A stretch of DNA of 17,292 bases. It comes from an uncultured Subdoligranulum sp. (lineage in GTDB: Bacteria > Bacillota_A > Clostridia > Oscillospirales > Ruminococcaceae). Positions 7,648-15,028 of the stretch are shown one piece after another. The translations under genes and the position numbers were made by a program. The first letter of the stretch is position 1; each line of letters begins with the position of its first letter. The notes beneath the pieces were generated by a model that had not been told where the DNA came from, searched no databases, and saw only the letters and a program-made list of their open reading frames with translations. The stretch covers positions 1 through 17,292 of the forward strand of contig CAAGRN010000044.1 in the NCBI GenBank assembly GCA_900772715.1. The letters are read 5' to 3'.

Positions 7648-8765
7648 ATAACAACATCAACGCTCTCGGCGTCATTTTTGCAAACACCTATGACAACCTC
7701 GTTCCCGAACTGGTGGCAGAGCGCGCTATGGCGTCTATCCCGTTCGGCGGACGTTACCGCCTGATCGACTTTGTCCTGTCGGGCATGGTCAACTCCGGCA
7801 TTGACAACATTTCCATCATCGTGCGTAAGAACTACCACTCCCTGATGGATCATCTGGGTGCCGGTCGTGAATGGGACCTGACTCGCAAGCGCGGCGGCTT
7901 GAACATTGTGCCGCCCTTTGCAGAGCGCAGCGTCAAGATGTACTCCGGTCGTGTGGACGCGCTGGACAGCATTCTGGACTGGCTGGAAGGTCAGAAAGAG
8001 CGCTATGTCGTACTTTCTGACTCGTATATGGCAATGAACTTCGACTTCGGCAAGCTGGTGGACACCCACGTTGCTTCCGGCGCCGATGTGACCATGGTCT
8101 ACAACCGCGCCCCCATTCCCGAGGGCGCCCGCAGCGACAACTACACCCTGCGTATGGACGAGAACGGTCGCGTGACCGAGATCCTGAGCAATGATTACCG
8201 CTGCGGCGAGCAGAACCTGGCCATGAACATCTACGTCATTGAGCGCGAGAGCCTGATCCATCTGATTCACGACGCTGCCGTGCGCGGTCTGGTCTATTTT
8301 GAGAGAGATATCCTGGCGCGCAACCTCAAGCTGCTGAACGTTCAGGGCTATGAGTTCCACGGTTATGCTTCCCGCGTTTCCGATATGAAGAGCTACTTCG
8401 ACGAGAATATGCGCCTGCTGCAGCCCGAAAGCATGGAACAGCTGTTTGATGCAGCCCCCATCTACACCAAGATTCGTGATGATAACCCGACCCGCTACGT
8501 CAAGGGCAGCGCTGTCAAGAACAGCCTGCTGGCTGACGGCTGCGTGATCGAGGGTACCGTCGAGAACTGCGTGCTGTTCCGCGGCTGCCAGGTCAAGAAG
8601 GGCGCTGTTGTCCGCAACTGCGTGCTGATGCAGGACACCGTAGTGGAAAGCGACTGCGAGGTCAGCTATGTCGTCACTGACAAAAACGTCCATATCACTG
8701 CCGGTAAAAAGCTGAACGGCACCGAGAGCTTCCCGGTGTTCGTCGCCAAAAAGCACAGCGTGTAA
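7641..8765 (+). CDS. glgD: GlgD, non-catalytic partner of ADP-glucose pyrophosphorylase
   Basis: This 374-residue paralogue of GlgC keeps the fold markers ([16 protein letters not shown] near residue 35 and a C-terminal beta-helix with [12 protein letters not shown] turns). It lacks the catalytic nucleotide loop: where GlgC has AGGQGSRL, this protein has ANTYDNLV. That is the hallmark of Bacillota GlgD, which enhances the activity of GlgC without being active itself. The ATG at 7641 lies inside the end of glgC (ATGGTAA arrangement), with GGTGAGG just upstream, so the two chains are probably made in matched amounts. It is followed by 122 non-coding bases with a strong hairpin, then glgA. Confidence 0.95.
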   Translation: MVNNNINALGVIFANTYDNLVPELVAERAMASIPFGGRYRLIDFVLSGMVNSGIDNISIIVRKNYHSLMDHLGAGREWDLTRKRGGLNIVPPFAERSVKMYSGRVDALDSILDWLEGQKERYVVLSDSYMAMNFDFGKLVDTHVASGADVTMVYNRAPIPEGARSDNYTLRMDENGRVTEILSNDYRCGEQNLAMNIYVIERESLIHLIHDAAVRGLVYFERDILARNLKLLNVQGYEFHGYASRVSDMKSYFDENMRLLQPESMEQLFDAAPIYTKIRDDNPTRYVKGSAVKNSLLADGCVIEGTVENCVLFRGCQVKKGAVVRNCVLMQDTVVESDCEVSYVVTDKNVHITAGKKLNGTESFPVFVAKKHSV

Positions 8766-8815
8766 TAAGCTCATAGAGGTGTGTTCCATATCTCCCCGGA
8801 GCTTGCCTTTGATGA

Positions 8816-8849
8816 GAGGACGGGGGAGGGGAAACCTGCCCCCGTCCTC
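8816..8849 (+). terminator. GC-rich hairpin between glgD and glgA, possible partial terminator
   Basis: GAGGACGGGGG (8816-8826) pairs perfectly with CCCCCGTCCTC (8839-8849) around a 12-base loop. No U tract follows, only AATATTATG. It may be an attenuating or partial terminator, or an RNA-stability element separating glgBCD from glgA. No clear promoter for glgA was seen after it. Confidence 0.55.
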
Positions 8850-8887
8850 AATATTATGATTCCTTCTCCCACCCAACGGAGGTATTT

Positions 8888-10306
8888 ATGAAAATTCTGT
8901 ATGCTTCCAGCGAGGCTGCCCCGTATGCAAAGTCCGGCGGTCTGGCTGACGTAGCGGGTGCATTGCCCAAAGCCTTGGTCAAAGACGGTGTGGATTGCCG
9001 CGTGGTTATGCCGCTGTACGGCGATTTGAAATTCAAGGACACCCTGACCTATGTCACCAACTTCAGCGTGCCTGTGGGCTGGCGCAGCCAGTACTGCGGT
9101 CTGTTCAAGAGCGAGCTGAACGGCGTCACCTTCTACTTTATCGACAACGAGTATTACTTCAAGCGCAGTGGTCTGTACGGCTTCTACGATGACGGCGAGC
9201 GCTTCGCCTTCTTCTCCCGCGCCATTCTGGAGATGCTGTTCTACACCGACTTTGAGCCGGACATCATCAACTGCAACGACTGGCAGACGGCGCTGACCCC
9301 GGTCTATCTGAACCTGTACTACCGTCATCTGGACAAGTTCAGCAGAATCAAGACCGTTTTCACCATCCACAACATTGCCTATCAGGGCAAGTACGGTCTG
9401 GACATTCTCGAGGATACCTGCGGTATCGGTACCCGCGATGCCCATGTGGTCGAATTTGACGGCTGCGCCAACTTTATGAAGGGCGCCATCGAAACCGCCG
9501 ACAAGGTCACCACCGTCAGCCCCACCTATGCACAGGAGATTCTGGACCCGTGGTTCAGCCACGGTCTGGACGGTCTGCTGCGCCAGAAGCAGTATAAGCT
9601 GTGCGGCATCCTGAACGGCATTGACGTGGATGTGTTCAACCCCGCCACCGACCCCGACATTCCGCAGCACTACGATGCCAACACCTTTATGGAAGGCAAG
9701 GCCGCCTGCAAGGCTGCCCTGCAGGACGAGTTCGGGCTGAACAAGGACGGCAGCCCCGTTATGGCTATGGTCACCCGTCTGGTCGGTCACAAGGGCGTTG
9801 ACCTTGTGCAGGCTGTCGCTGAAGGGCTGCTGCAGCAGGGCATTGAGTTGGTCATTCTCGGTTCCGGCGAGTCTCAGTACGAGAATTTCTTCAATGAGCT
9901 GGCTGCCCGCAATCCCGGTCGTGTCGGCGTGTACATCGGCTTCAATGCCAAGCTGGCGCAGCATATCTACGCCGGTGCCGACATCTTCCTGATGCCCTCC
10001 CGCTCGGAGCCTTGCGGTCTGGCGCAGATGGTTTCCTGCCGTTACGGCACCATCCCCGTCATCCGCGAAACCGGCGGCTTGAAGGACTCCATCCACGACT
10101 CCGGCGACGGCTACGGCAACGGCTTTACCTTTGCCAACTACAACGCCCACGAGCTGTATGAAGCCTGCTGGCGCGCCAAGGAAGGCTACTGGCAGAAGGA
10201 CGGCTGGCCGGTATTGGTTAAGCGCGCTATGGAGTGCGATTTCAGCTGGTCGAACTCCGCCAAGAGCTACGAAGGTCTGTACAACGAGGTCGTCAACCTC
10301 TGGTAA
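8888..10306 (+). CDS. glgA: Glycogen synthase (ADP-glucose-dependent, GT5)
   Basis: GlgA adds glucose from ADP-glucose to the non-reducing end of alpha-1,4 glucan. The 472-residue protein has the GT-B fold markers: the N-terminal YAKSGGLADVAGALP motif with K15 (same position as in the E. coli enzyme), HNIAYQGKY, TVSPTYAQEI, and R297/K302 in TRLVGHKG. The acceptor/donor-site block is SRSEPCGLAQ with E374. Length is typical. GGAGG (8878-8882) lies five bases before the ATG. It is the last gene of the cluster, ending at a strong hairpin shared with the converging uridine kinase gene. No glycogen phosphorylase or debranching gene is present in the window, so breakdown must be encoded elsewhere. 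Confidence 0.96.
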   Translation: MKILYASSEAAPYAKSGGLADVAGALPKALVKDGVDCRVVMPLYGDLKFKDTLTYVTNFSVPVGWRSQYCGLFKSELNGVTFYFIDNEYYFKRSGLYGFYDDGERFAFFSRAILEMLFYTDFEPDIINCNDWQTALTPVYLNLYYRHLDKFSRIKTVFTIHNIAYQGKYGLDILEDTCGIGTRDAHVVEFDGCANFMKGAIETADKVTTVSPTYAQEILDPWFSHGLDGLLRQKQYKLCGILNGIDVDVFNPATDPDIPQHYDANTFMEGKAACKAALQDEFGLNKDGSPVMAMVTRLVGHKGVDLVQAVAEGLLQQGIELVILGSGESQYENFFNELAARNPGRVGVYIGFNAKLAQHIYAGADIFLMPSRSEPCGLAQMVSCRYGTIPVIRETGGLKDSIHDSGDGYGNGFTFANYNAHELYEACWRAKEGYWQKDGWPVLVKRAMECDFSWSNSAKSYEGLYNEVVNLW

Positions 10307-10327
10307 TGTAACATCCGAAAATGCCAA

Positions 10328-10360
10328 GAACCCCCGGCAGCCATTCGCTGCCGGGGGTTC
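10328..10360. terminator. Bidirectional terminator hairpin, glgA / udk
   Basis: A perfect 14-base-pair stem (10328-10341 with 10347-10360) closes a five-base loop between the converging glgA and udk genes. The leftward tail (TTGGCATTTT) is more T-rich than the rightward one (CTTATG), so it fits udk better by the classical rule. Confidence 0.75.
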
Positions 10361-10379
10361 CTTATGTCACAAAATCCAA

Positions 10380-11003
10380 TCAATCCTTGCTGTGCAGGTG
10401 GTTCTCCACCCATTTGATCAGCAGTTCCAGTGCGACAAGGTTTTCGCCGCCCTCGGGTACGATCAGATCCGCCTTGCGCTTGCTCGGCTCCACAAACTGC
10501 TCGTGCATGGGCTTTACGGTGGTCAGGTACTGGGTCACCACGCTGTCCAGCGTGCGCCCGCGCTCCTTGACATCGCGCATAATGCGGCGCAAAATGCGCA
10601 CATCGGCATCGGTGTCCACAAACACCTTCATATCCAGCAGGTCGCACAACTCGGGGGAATCAAAAATCAGAATGCCCTCCACAATGATCACCGGCGCGGG
10701 GTCAACCTGTACGGTCACATTGCTGCGGTTGTGGATGGTGTAATCGTACACCGGCACCTGCACCGGATGCCCGGCGCGCAGCTCGCGCAGATGCGCCACC
10801 ATCAGGGCGGTGTCAAAGCTGTCCGGGTGGTCGTAGTTCAGCTTGCAGCGCTCCTCGTAGGGCAGCTCATCGTGGCGCTTGTAGTAGCTGTCGTGGTTGA
10901 TGACGCTGACCTCGTCCGCGCCGAAATGATCCCGCAGCTTTTCGGTCAGCGTGGTCTTGCCGCTGCCGGAACCGCCCGCAATGCCAATTACAATGGTTTT
11001 CAT
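10380..11003 (-). CDS. udk: Uridine kinase
   Basis: The 207-residue protein starts with a P-loop, GGSGSGKTT (10-18), followed by VINHDSYYK, the nucleoside-site DHPDSFD, the PVYDYTIHNR segment and VIIVEGILIF. This set is diagnostic of the uridine/cytidine kinase family, which phosphorylates uridine or cytidine to UMP or CMP in pyrimidine salvage. The start at 11003 is preferred over an in-frame ATG 12 codons earlier, because that one would overlap the upstream gene and GAAAGG sits seven bases before 11003. Only 13 bases separate it from the upstream dCMP deaminase gene, so both are read from the promoter at 11535-11563, forming a pyrimidine salvage unit. Confidence 0.94.
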   Translation of the reverse strand: MKTIVIGIAGGSGSGKTTLTEKLRDHFGADEVSVINHDSYYKRHDELPYEERCKLNYDHPDSFDTALMVAHLRELRAGHPVQVPVYDYTIHNRSNVTVQVDPAPVIIVEGILIFDSPELCDLLDMKVFVDTDADVRILRRIMRDVKERGRTLDSVVTQYLTTVKPMHEQFVEPSKRKADLIVPEGGENLVALELLIKWVENHLHSKD

Positions 11004-11016
11004 CGGTATTCCTTTC

Positions 11017-11496
11017 TTACACATCCAGATGCAGCTCACGCCCGGTGGGTTCGTACCGGCGGCAGTTGACCCCCGTCATCTTGAACATACGGCGGCTGGC
11101 GATGCTGGCGGGCGTGTCGTGGTATTTGTCCGACAGGTAAATCAGTTCCTTGATGCCGCTTTGGATGATCGCCTTGGCGCACTCGTTGCAGGGGAACAGC
11201 GTAACGTACATACGCGCGCCCTTCAGATTGTTGTTGGGGCTGTTCAAAATCGCGTTCAGTTCCGAGTGGCAGACGTACATATACTTGGTTTCCAGCGGGT
11301 CGCCCTCACGCTCCCAGGGCATATCGTCGTCATTGCAGCCGATCGGCATACCGTTGTAGCCCAGCGACAAAATTTTGTTTTCGGGGCTTACGATACAGGC
11401 GCCCACCTGGCTGTTGTTGTCCTTGCTGCGCATGGCGGTAAGCATCGCAATGCCCATAAAGTATTCGTCCCAGCTGATATAATCGGTACGTTTCAT
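11017..11496 (-). CDS. Deoxycytidylate (dCMP) deaminase
   Basis: This 159-residue protein has the zinc-site pair of the cytidine/deoxycytidylate deaminase fold: H77-S-E79 (zinc ligand and proton shuttle) and P102-CNEC with C103 and C106. The N-terminal part (SWDEYFMGIAM, SKDNNSQVGA, LSLGYNG) matches the dCMP deaminase/ComEB branch rather than tRNA adenosine or free cytidine deaminases. It converts dCMP to dUMP, the substrate for thymidylate synthase. GGAGAGG lies upstream of the ATG at 11496. It is the first gene of a two-gene operon with udk. Its promoter lies within the 3' end of spoIIID. Confidence 0.93.
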   Translation of the reverse strand: MKRTDYISWDEYFMGIAMLTAMRSKDNNSQVGACIVSPENKILSLGYNGMPIGCNDDDMPWEREGDPLETKYMYVCHSELNAILNSPNNNLKGARMYVTLFPCNECAKAIIQSGIKELIYLSDKYHDTPASIASRRMFKMTGVNCRRYEPTGRELHLDV

Positions 11497-11534
11497 CGTG
11501 TTTTACCTCTCCTTTGCAAGGATTCTTTTCTTAT

Positions 11535-11563
11535 ATTATACATACCCGCGCGTCAGGGCGCAA
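11535..11563 (-). promoter_or_regulatory. Sigma-A promoter of the dCMP deaminase-udk operon, overlapping spoIIID
   Basis: On the minus strand TTGCGC (11563-11558) and a perfect TATAAT (11540-11535) are 17 bases apart. The -35 box and part of the spacer lie inside the last codons and stop of spoIIID, and no terminator separates the two units. Confidence 0.78.
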
Positions 11564-11810
11564 GGCTGTTTTTTAAATATTTGCGGCGGGTCGCCTCGCC
11601 CCCGCGCAGGTGGCGTTCTGCCTTGTTCTTGCGCATTACGGCGCGTACCTGCGCCCAAAGCCCGGGGTTGCGGCTGCGCAGGCGGGCATGGTCTTTCCAG
11701 ACTGTGCTTTTGCTTATGCCGAACACCGCCGCCGCACGGCGCACGGTGGCATGGTTTTGTACAATGTAGCGCCCCACCGCCACGGCGCGTTCCTCCGGGT
11801 CGCCTTTCAT
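11553..11810 (-). CDS. spoIIID: Sporulation transcription factor SpoIIID
   Basis: SpoIIID is a small DNA-binding protein that, in endospore formers, activates and represses SigE-dependent genes in the mother cell and helps turn on sigK. This 85-residue protein has the family layout: an N-terminal helix (EERAVAVGRYIVQ), a helix-turn-helix at about 21-42 (TVRRAAAVFGISKSTVWKD), and the signature basic segment RHLRGGEATRRKY near the C-terminus, which is nearly invariant. It is slightly shorter than the 93-residue B. subtilis protein and richer in Arg, in line with the G+C content. AAGGAGG lies seven bases before the ATG at 11810. A SigE-like promoter sits just upstream. The gene implies that the organism, or its recent ancestor, sporulates. 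Confidence 0.93.
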   Translation of the reverse strand: MKGDPEERAVAVGRYIVQNHATVRRAAAVFGISKSTVWKDHARLRSRNPGLWAQVRAVMRKNKAERHLRGGEATRRKYLKNSLAP

Positions 11811-11844
11811 GGGCTGTCCTCCTTATGTGGAATTTTTCTGCCCA

Positions 11845-11872
11845 ATCCTATGTAGAAGCACCGCCGGATATG
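11845..11872 (-). promoter_or_regulatory. Candidate SigE (mother-cell) promoter for spoIIID
   Basis: Minus strand: CATATC (11872-11867), a 14-base spacer, then CATAGGAT (11852-11845). This resembles the known SigE pattern of an ATA-containing -35 and a CATA-type -10 with a spacer of about 14 bases. The -10 ends 34 bases before the ATG, leaving room for the ribosome binding site. No good sigma-A alternative was seen so close. Confidence 0.5.
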
Positions 11873-11912
11873 CCGCAAAAAATCCATAAAAGGGGAGTGC
11901 CAGCCGCACAAT

Positions 11913-11952
11913 GCACAGCGCCCCCAAGGCTTATGCCTTGGGGGCGCTGTGC
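11913..11952. terminator. Perfect 18-bp hairpin between the unknown gene and spoIIID
   Basis: A perfect 18-base-pair inverted repeat closes a TTAT loop (11913-11930 with 11935-11952), the most stable structure in the window apart from that after the kinase gene. It lies 45 bases past the stop of the 165-residue protein gene and upstream of the spoIIID promoter, so it probably terminates the rlmD-side operon. No U tract adjoins it on either strand. Confidence 0.6.
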
Positions 11953-11996
11953 TGTACCGCTATTGGTAATTCCTAAAAAATCACAGTCAAGGGGCT

Positions 11997-12494
11997 TTAT
12001 GCCCATGGGTCCGCCTCCTGCGGGATGCGGATGCCGGTCAGGAGCTGCTGCTCCCACAGGAACCACTGCCCAGTGGACGGTTTATGCCGCAGCTTCAGCG
12101 GGCGCGGGCTGTCCGCACCGCTGCAAGCCACATACAAGGTCAGGTACCCATCGGCAAATTGCGCCCGGCTGTAGGCGTTTTCTGATACCGAAACGCGATA
12201 CGGCTGTGCGGGCGTGTAGTTGTTTTCGGGGCAGGAGCCGAGAAAATACGACCGCATCAGATAGTCCTTGCCGCGAAAACGGTCGCGGACAAACTGCTTG
12301 TCTATGCCGTTCAAGGGTCTGGGACCGCGCAGAAAATCCAGCATCTTTTCGGTTTCCGCCGGGTTTTCCGGGTACAGCGCCAGCGCCGCCACCGTCAGGG
12401 CGGCAACTTCCTCCGGCACAGTCAGCGCGGCTTGGGGCAGGGCTTTCAGCTCATCCAAGGTTTTGGGCAGGGCATTCAACGTGATTTCACTCAT
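11997..12494 (-). CDS. Conserved protein of unknown function (DUF6935-like)
   Basis: I recognise the general type, a family of about 165 residues common in gut Clostridia (probably DUF6935, from memory and unverified), but no function is known to me. Visible features are a leucine/alanine-rich N-terminal half that looks helical (LPKTLDELKALPQAAL, EVAALTVAALALYPE), then a central GIDKQFVRDRFRGKDYLMRSYF block. A beta-rich second half follows (YRVSVSENAYS, YLTLYVACSGADSPR, GQWFLWEQQLL), ending in IPQEADPWA. There is no signal peptide or membrane segment, so it is probably cytosolic. The start has a strong AAGGAGGT (12501-12508 region) seven bases away. It lies 44 bases after rlmD on the same strand and may share its transcript. 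Confidence 0.82.
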   Translation of the reverse strand: MSEITLNALPKTLDELKALPQAALTVPEEVAALTVAALALYPENPAETEKMLDFLRGPRPLNGIDKQFVRDRFRGKDYLMRSYFLGSCPENNYTPAQPYRVSVSENAYSRAQFADGYLTLYVACSGADSPRPLKLRHKPSTGQWFLWEQQLLTGIRIPQEADPWA

Positions 12495-12538
12495 CTGGGT
12501 ACCTCCTTTTTGTTGGTTTTGTTTATGAATCTATCCTG

Positions 12539-13903
12539 TCACGCCTCGCGTGTCAGGCATACGACTGCTTCCACGTGCTTTGTCCTTGGGAACAAATCCA
12601 CCGGCTGCACACGCTGCGGTGCGTAGCCGTGGTCGGCCAGCCAGCGGGTGTCGCGGGCGGCGGTGGCGGCGTTGCAGCTGACCATCACCACCGTGCGGGG
12701 TGCCATCTCGACAATGGCGGTCAGGGTCGCTTCATCGCAGCCCTTGCGGGGCGGGTCCACCACAATTACATCCGGGTGCTGCCCTTCGGCGGCAAGAGCG
12801 GCTGCCGCCTGCCCGGCATCCTGACAGCGGAAATCCGCCTTGTCGGGGGCAAGCCCCAGCCGTGCCGCGGTTTTCTTGGCGCCTTCCACGGCTTGGGGTA
12901 CGACCTCCACGCCCAGCAGACGTCCGCAATCCGGCAGCATCGAAAGCCCGATTGTACCCATACCGCAGTACAGATCCAGCAAAAAATCGTCGGGGCGCAG
13001 CGCGGCATATTCCCGTGCCTTGGCATACAGCACCTCGGCGGCGGGGGTGTTGACCTGATAAAACTCATGCACGCCCATCTGCAGGGCAACCCCTGCCAAC
13101 GTGTCGCGGATAAAGCCGCTGCCCAGCACCGTGCGGGTCTGCCTGCCCAAAATCACGTTGGTGCGGGCGATGTTCACGTTGACCAAAACGGTGGTCAGCG
13201 CAAATTCTGCCTGCAGCGCTTCGCACACCTGCCGCTCGCGGGGCAGGGAAGTGCCGTTCAGCACAAAGCACAAAAGGCGCTCGCCGCTGTGCCAGCCCTG
13301 CCGCATATACAGGTGGCGCACCAGCCCTGTGTGGGTTTCCTCGTTGTAGGCAGATGCACCTGCCTGCTCCAACAGGGCGCAGGCGCGCTTGGCAAGGCGG
13401 TTCATCCATTCGGGCTGCAGCTTGCAATCCTCGCACAGCACGATGCGGTGGCTGCGCCCGGCGTAAAAACCTGCGATAAGATGCCCGTTTTCATCGCATC
13501 CCACGGGCAGCTGTACCTTATTGCGGTAACGGTCTGTGTTTTCGGCGCCGATAACCGGCAGCACCGGCACATCCAAGCGCCCCAGCCGGGCAAAGGCGTC
13601 CTGTACAAAGCGCGTCTTTGCCTCGCACTCGGCGGCATATTCCAAGTGGCGCAGCCCGCAGCCGCCGCAGGGCGCTGCCACGGGGCAATCCGTCGGACGC
13701 CGCCCCGCGCCTGGGGTCAGCAGCTTTTCCAGCCGGGCAAAGGCATAGCTTTTCATCGGCTTGACAATGCGCACCTCGGCAACATCGCCGGGCGCGGAAT
13801 CGGGGATAAACAGCGCCATACCGTCCTTGTGGGCAACGCCGTTGCCGTCACTGGACAGGGATTCGATTTCTACGGTCAGGATCTGGTTCTTCGCAAATGA
13901 CAT
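12539..13903 (-). CDS. rlmD: 23S rRNA (uracil-C5)-methyltransferase, RlmD/RumA family
   Basis: This SAM-dependent enzyme makes 5-methyluridine in 23S rRNA. In Bacillota a single RlmCD-type enzyme can serve both known positions, so the exact target is inferred only. The 454-residue protein has an N-terminal TRAM RNA-binding domain (about 1-60) and a [4Fe-4S] site of C73, C79, C82 and probably C160. Its SAM-binding motif is LDLYCGMGTIGLS, followed by VDPPRKGCD. The catalytic nucleophile is C410 in MVSCNAATAARD and the base is E445, 35 residues apart as in E. coli RumA. The ATG shares its A with the TAA stop of the upstream AraC-family gene (TAATG), indicating coupled translation. GGAG is located in the end of that gene. 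Confidence 0.93.
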   Translation of the reverse strand: MSFAKNQILTVEIESLSSDGNGVAHKDGMALFIPDSAPGDVAEVRIVKPMKSYAFARLEKLLTPGAGRRPTDCPVAAPCGGCGLRHLEYAAECEAKTRFVQDAFARLGRLDVPVLPVIGAENTDRYRNKVQLPVGCDENGHLIAGFYAGRSHRIVLCEDCKLQPEWMNRLAKRACALLEQAGASAYNEETHTGLVRHLYMRQGWHSGERLLCFVLNGTSLPRERQVCEALQAEFALTTVLVNVNIARTNVILGRQTRTVLGSGFIRDTLAGVALQMGVHEFYQVNTPAAEVLYAKAREYAALRPDDFLLDLYCGMGTIGLSMLPDCGRLLGVEVVPQAVEGAKKTAARLGLAPDKADFRCQDAGQAAAALAAEGQHPDVIVVDPPRKGCDEATLTAIVEMAPRTVVMVSCNAATAARDTRWLADHGYAPQRVQPVDLFPRTKHVEAVVCLTREA

Positions 13904-14787
13904 TATAACTCCTCTGCTGCGGTAAACAAGGCGGGTACGGCTGCGGGAAGGGGATCCTTCTCCTGCGATGCCACATACTTGCTGGGGGGCATCCCCTTGA
14001 CCTTCTTGAATACGCGGGAAAAATAGAACTGGTCAAAAAAGCCCACCGAAACCGCGATTTCAGCAATCGACAGGTTGGAGCTTTTCAGCAGGCTGCACGC
14101 CTCGCCCACACGGTAATTGGTCAGGTAATCAATGGGGCTTTGCCCCACGTTGGACATAAACACGCGGTACAGGTGGCTGCGGCTGACGCCGACCGCCTTG
14201 GCAATGTCGTCCACCGAAATATCGTGGGAATAGTTGAACTGAATATACTTGATGGCTGCCAGCACATATTGGCTGCTGGACGAGCCGACGTTGGGCATGG
14301 TGTCGCGGGCTTCCTTCATCAGGTGTGCCATAAAAATGTACAGGTATCCCGTCATCAATGCCTCGCACTGCGGCTCCGGTCCGCGGGAAAGGTAGATGTT
14401 GTACAGTGCCTCCCGGATGGTTTGCAGATCCTTGCAGTGGTGTACGGGGCGCGCTTCGCTGAACGGCATCTGCTGCACCAGCTTGCTGGCGCAGGCACCG
14501 TTAAAGCCGACCCAATAGTATTCCCACGGGTCTGCTTCGTCCGCTGCGTAGGTGATCAGCTGGTTCGGCTTTGCCAAAAACAGATCCCCCTCCTGCAGGG
14601 TGTGGGACACACCGCCCACCTGATACACGCCCTTGCCGGACACGACAAGGTGGATCAGATAGTGATCCCGCACGCCGGGTCCCCAAGTGTGACCGGGCTG
14701 GCAGGATTCGCGTCCGCAATTAAAAATGGACAGCTCTACGTTGTCGGTATAGTTTTGCTTGTAGGATTGTTTGTTTTCGTTAGACAT
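13903..14787 (-). CDS. AraC-family transcriptional regulator with cupin sensor domain
   Basis: The 294-residue protein has an N-terminal cupin-type ligand-binding half (DHYLIHLVVSGKGVYQVGG at 41-59, LQEGDLFLAKPNQ, EYYWVGFNG). The C-terminal half is an AraC DNA-binding domain with two helix-turn-helices: ISVDDIAKAVGVSRSHLYRVF at about 190-210, and LSIAEIAVSVGF with FYFSRVFKKVKGMPPSKY at about 239-271. Such proteins usually activate carbohydrate genes when a sugar binds the cupin pocket. It is divergent from the galactokinase-family gene, its most likely target. The start at 14787 is chosen because GAGG lies eight bases upstream; an ATG nine codons earlier has no such site. It overlaps rlmD by one base. 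A promoter and a cre-like palindrome lie upstream. Confidence 0.92.
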   Translation of the reverse strand: MSNENKQSYKQNYTDNVELSIFNCGRESCQPGHTWGPGVRDHYLIHLVVSGKGVYQVGGVSHTLQEGDLFLAKPNQLITYAADEADPWEYYWVGFNGACASKLVQQMPFSEARPVHHCKDLQTIREALYNIYLSRGPEPQCEALMTGYLYIFMAHLMKEARDTMPNVGSSSSQYVLAAIKYIQFNYSHDISVDDIAKAVGVSRSHLYRVFMSNVGQSPIDYLTNYRVGEACSLLKSSNLSIAEIAVSVGFFDQFYFSRVFKKVKGMPPSKYVASQEKDPLPAAVPALFTAAEEL

Positions 14788-14825
14788 CTTGCACACCTCT
14801 ATTAAACACGGCATCCGGGCGCACC

Positions 14826-14835
14826 AAAGCGCTTT
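14826..14835. promoter_or_regulatory. cre-like palindrome near the AraC gene transcription start
   Basis: AAAGCGCTTT is a perfect palindrome matching the core of CcpA catabolite-responsive elements. It lies within about ten bases of the predicted start point of the AraC gene (5-15 bases past its -10 box), where CcpA binding would repress. The outer cre positions are poorly conserved. Confidence 0.5.
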
Positions 14836-14840
14836 ATTTC

Positions 14841-14869
14841 ATTATACCAACACATTCATCAAAAGTCCA
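14841..14869 (-). promoter_or_regulatory. Sigma-A promoter of the AraC-family gene (and rlmD)
   Basis: Minus strand: TGGACT (14869-14864), 17 bases, then a perfect TATAAT (14846-14841), about 50 bases upstream of the start at 14787. Confidence 0.72.
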
Positions 14870-14890
14870 TAAAAGAAAAGGAAAAAATTG

Positions 14891-14918
14891 TTTACTTTCT
14901 GGCAAAATTTGTTATACT
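14891..14918 (+). promoter_or_regulatory. Promoter of the galactokinase-family gene
   Basis: TTTACT (14891-14896) and TATACT (14913-14918) are 16 bases apart. The weak -35 box is consistent with a promoter needing an activator such as the divergent AraC-family protein. It gives a leader of about 100 bases. Confidence 0.6.
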
Positions 14919-14928
14919 TAGAGTATAA
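14912..14928. promoter_or_regulatory. Inverted repeat over the -10 box of the galactokinase-family gene
   Basis: TTATAC (14912-14917) and GTATAA (14923-14928) form a perfect 6-base inverted repeat with a 5-base spacer covering the -10 box and start point. A dimeric repressor site is possible, but AT-rich palindromes of this size can arise by chance. Confidence 0.4.
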
Positions 14929-15028
14929 ACGTGCGTTTTCAAAGGCGCATTGGCTGTCTGACCAAATATTCAATGTGTAAATTGTGCATACTGCCCAAAG
15001 CAGCGCACAGGAAAGGCGAGTGTACCCC

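Noticed and set aside
7641..8765. GlgD as a second catalytic ADP-glucose pyrophosphorylase
   Set aside because: The nucleotide-binding glycine loop is replaced by ANTYDNLV, so independent catalysis is unlikely.
11553..11810. SpoIIID as a generic transposase-type helix-turn-helix protein
   Set aside because: The RHLRGGEAT segment and overall length are specific to SpoIIID.
12539..13903. TrmA-type tRNA methyltransferase or TrmFO instead of RlmD
   Set aside because: The N-terminal TRAM domain and the C-x5-C-x2-C iron-sulfur motif mark the RumA/RlmD branch, and no flavin motif is present.
14984..15028. Upstream ATG adding 15 residues to the galactokinase-family protein
   Set aside because: The added residues look unlike the family and no ribosome binding site precedes that ATG.
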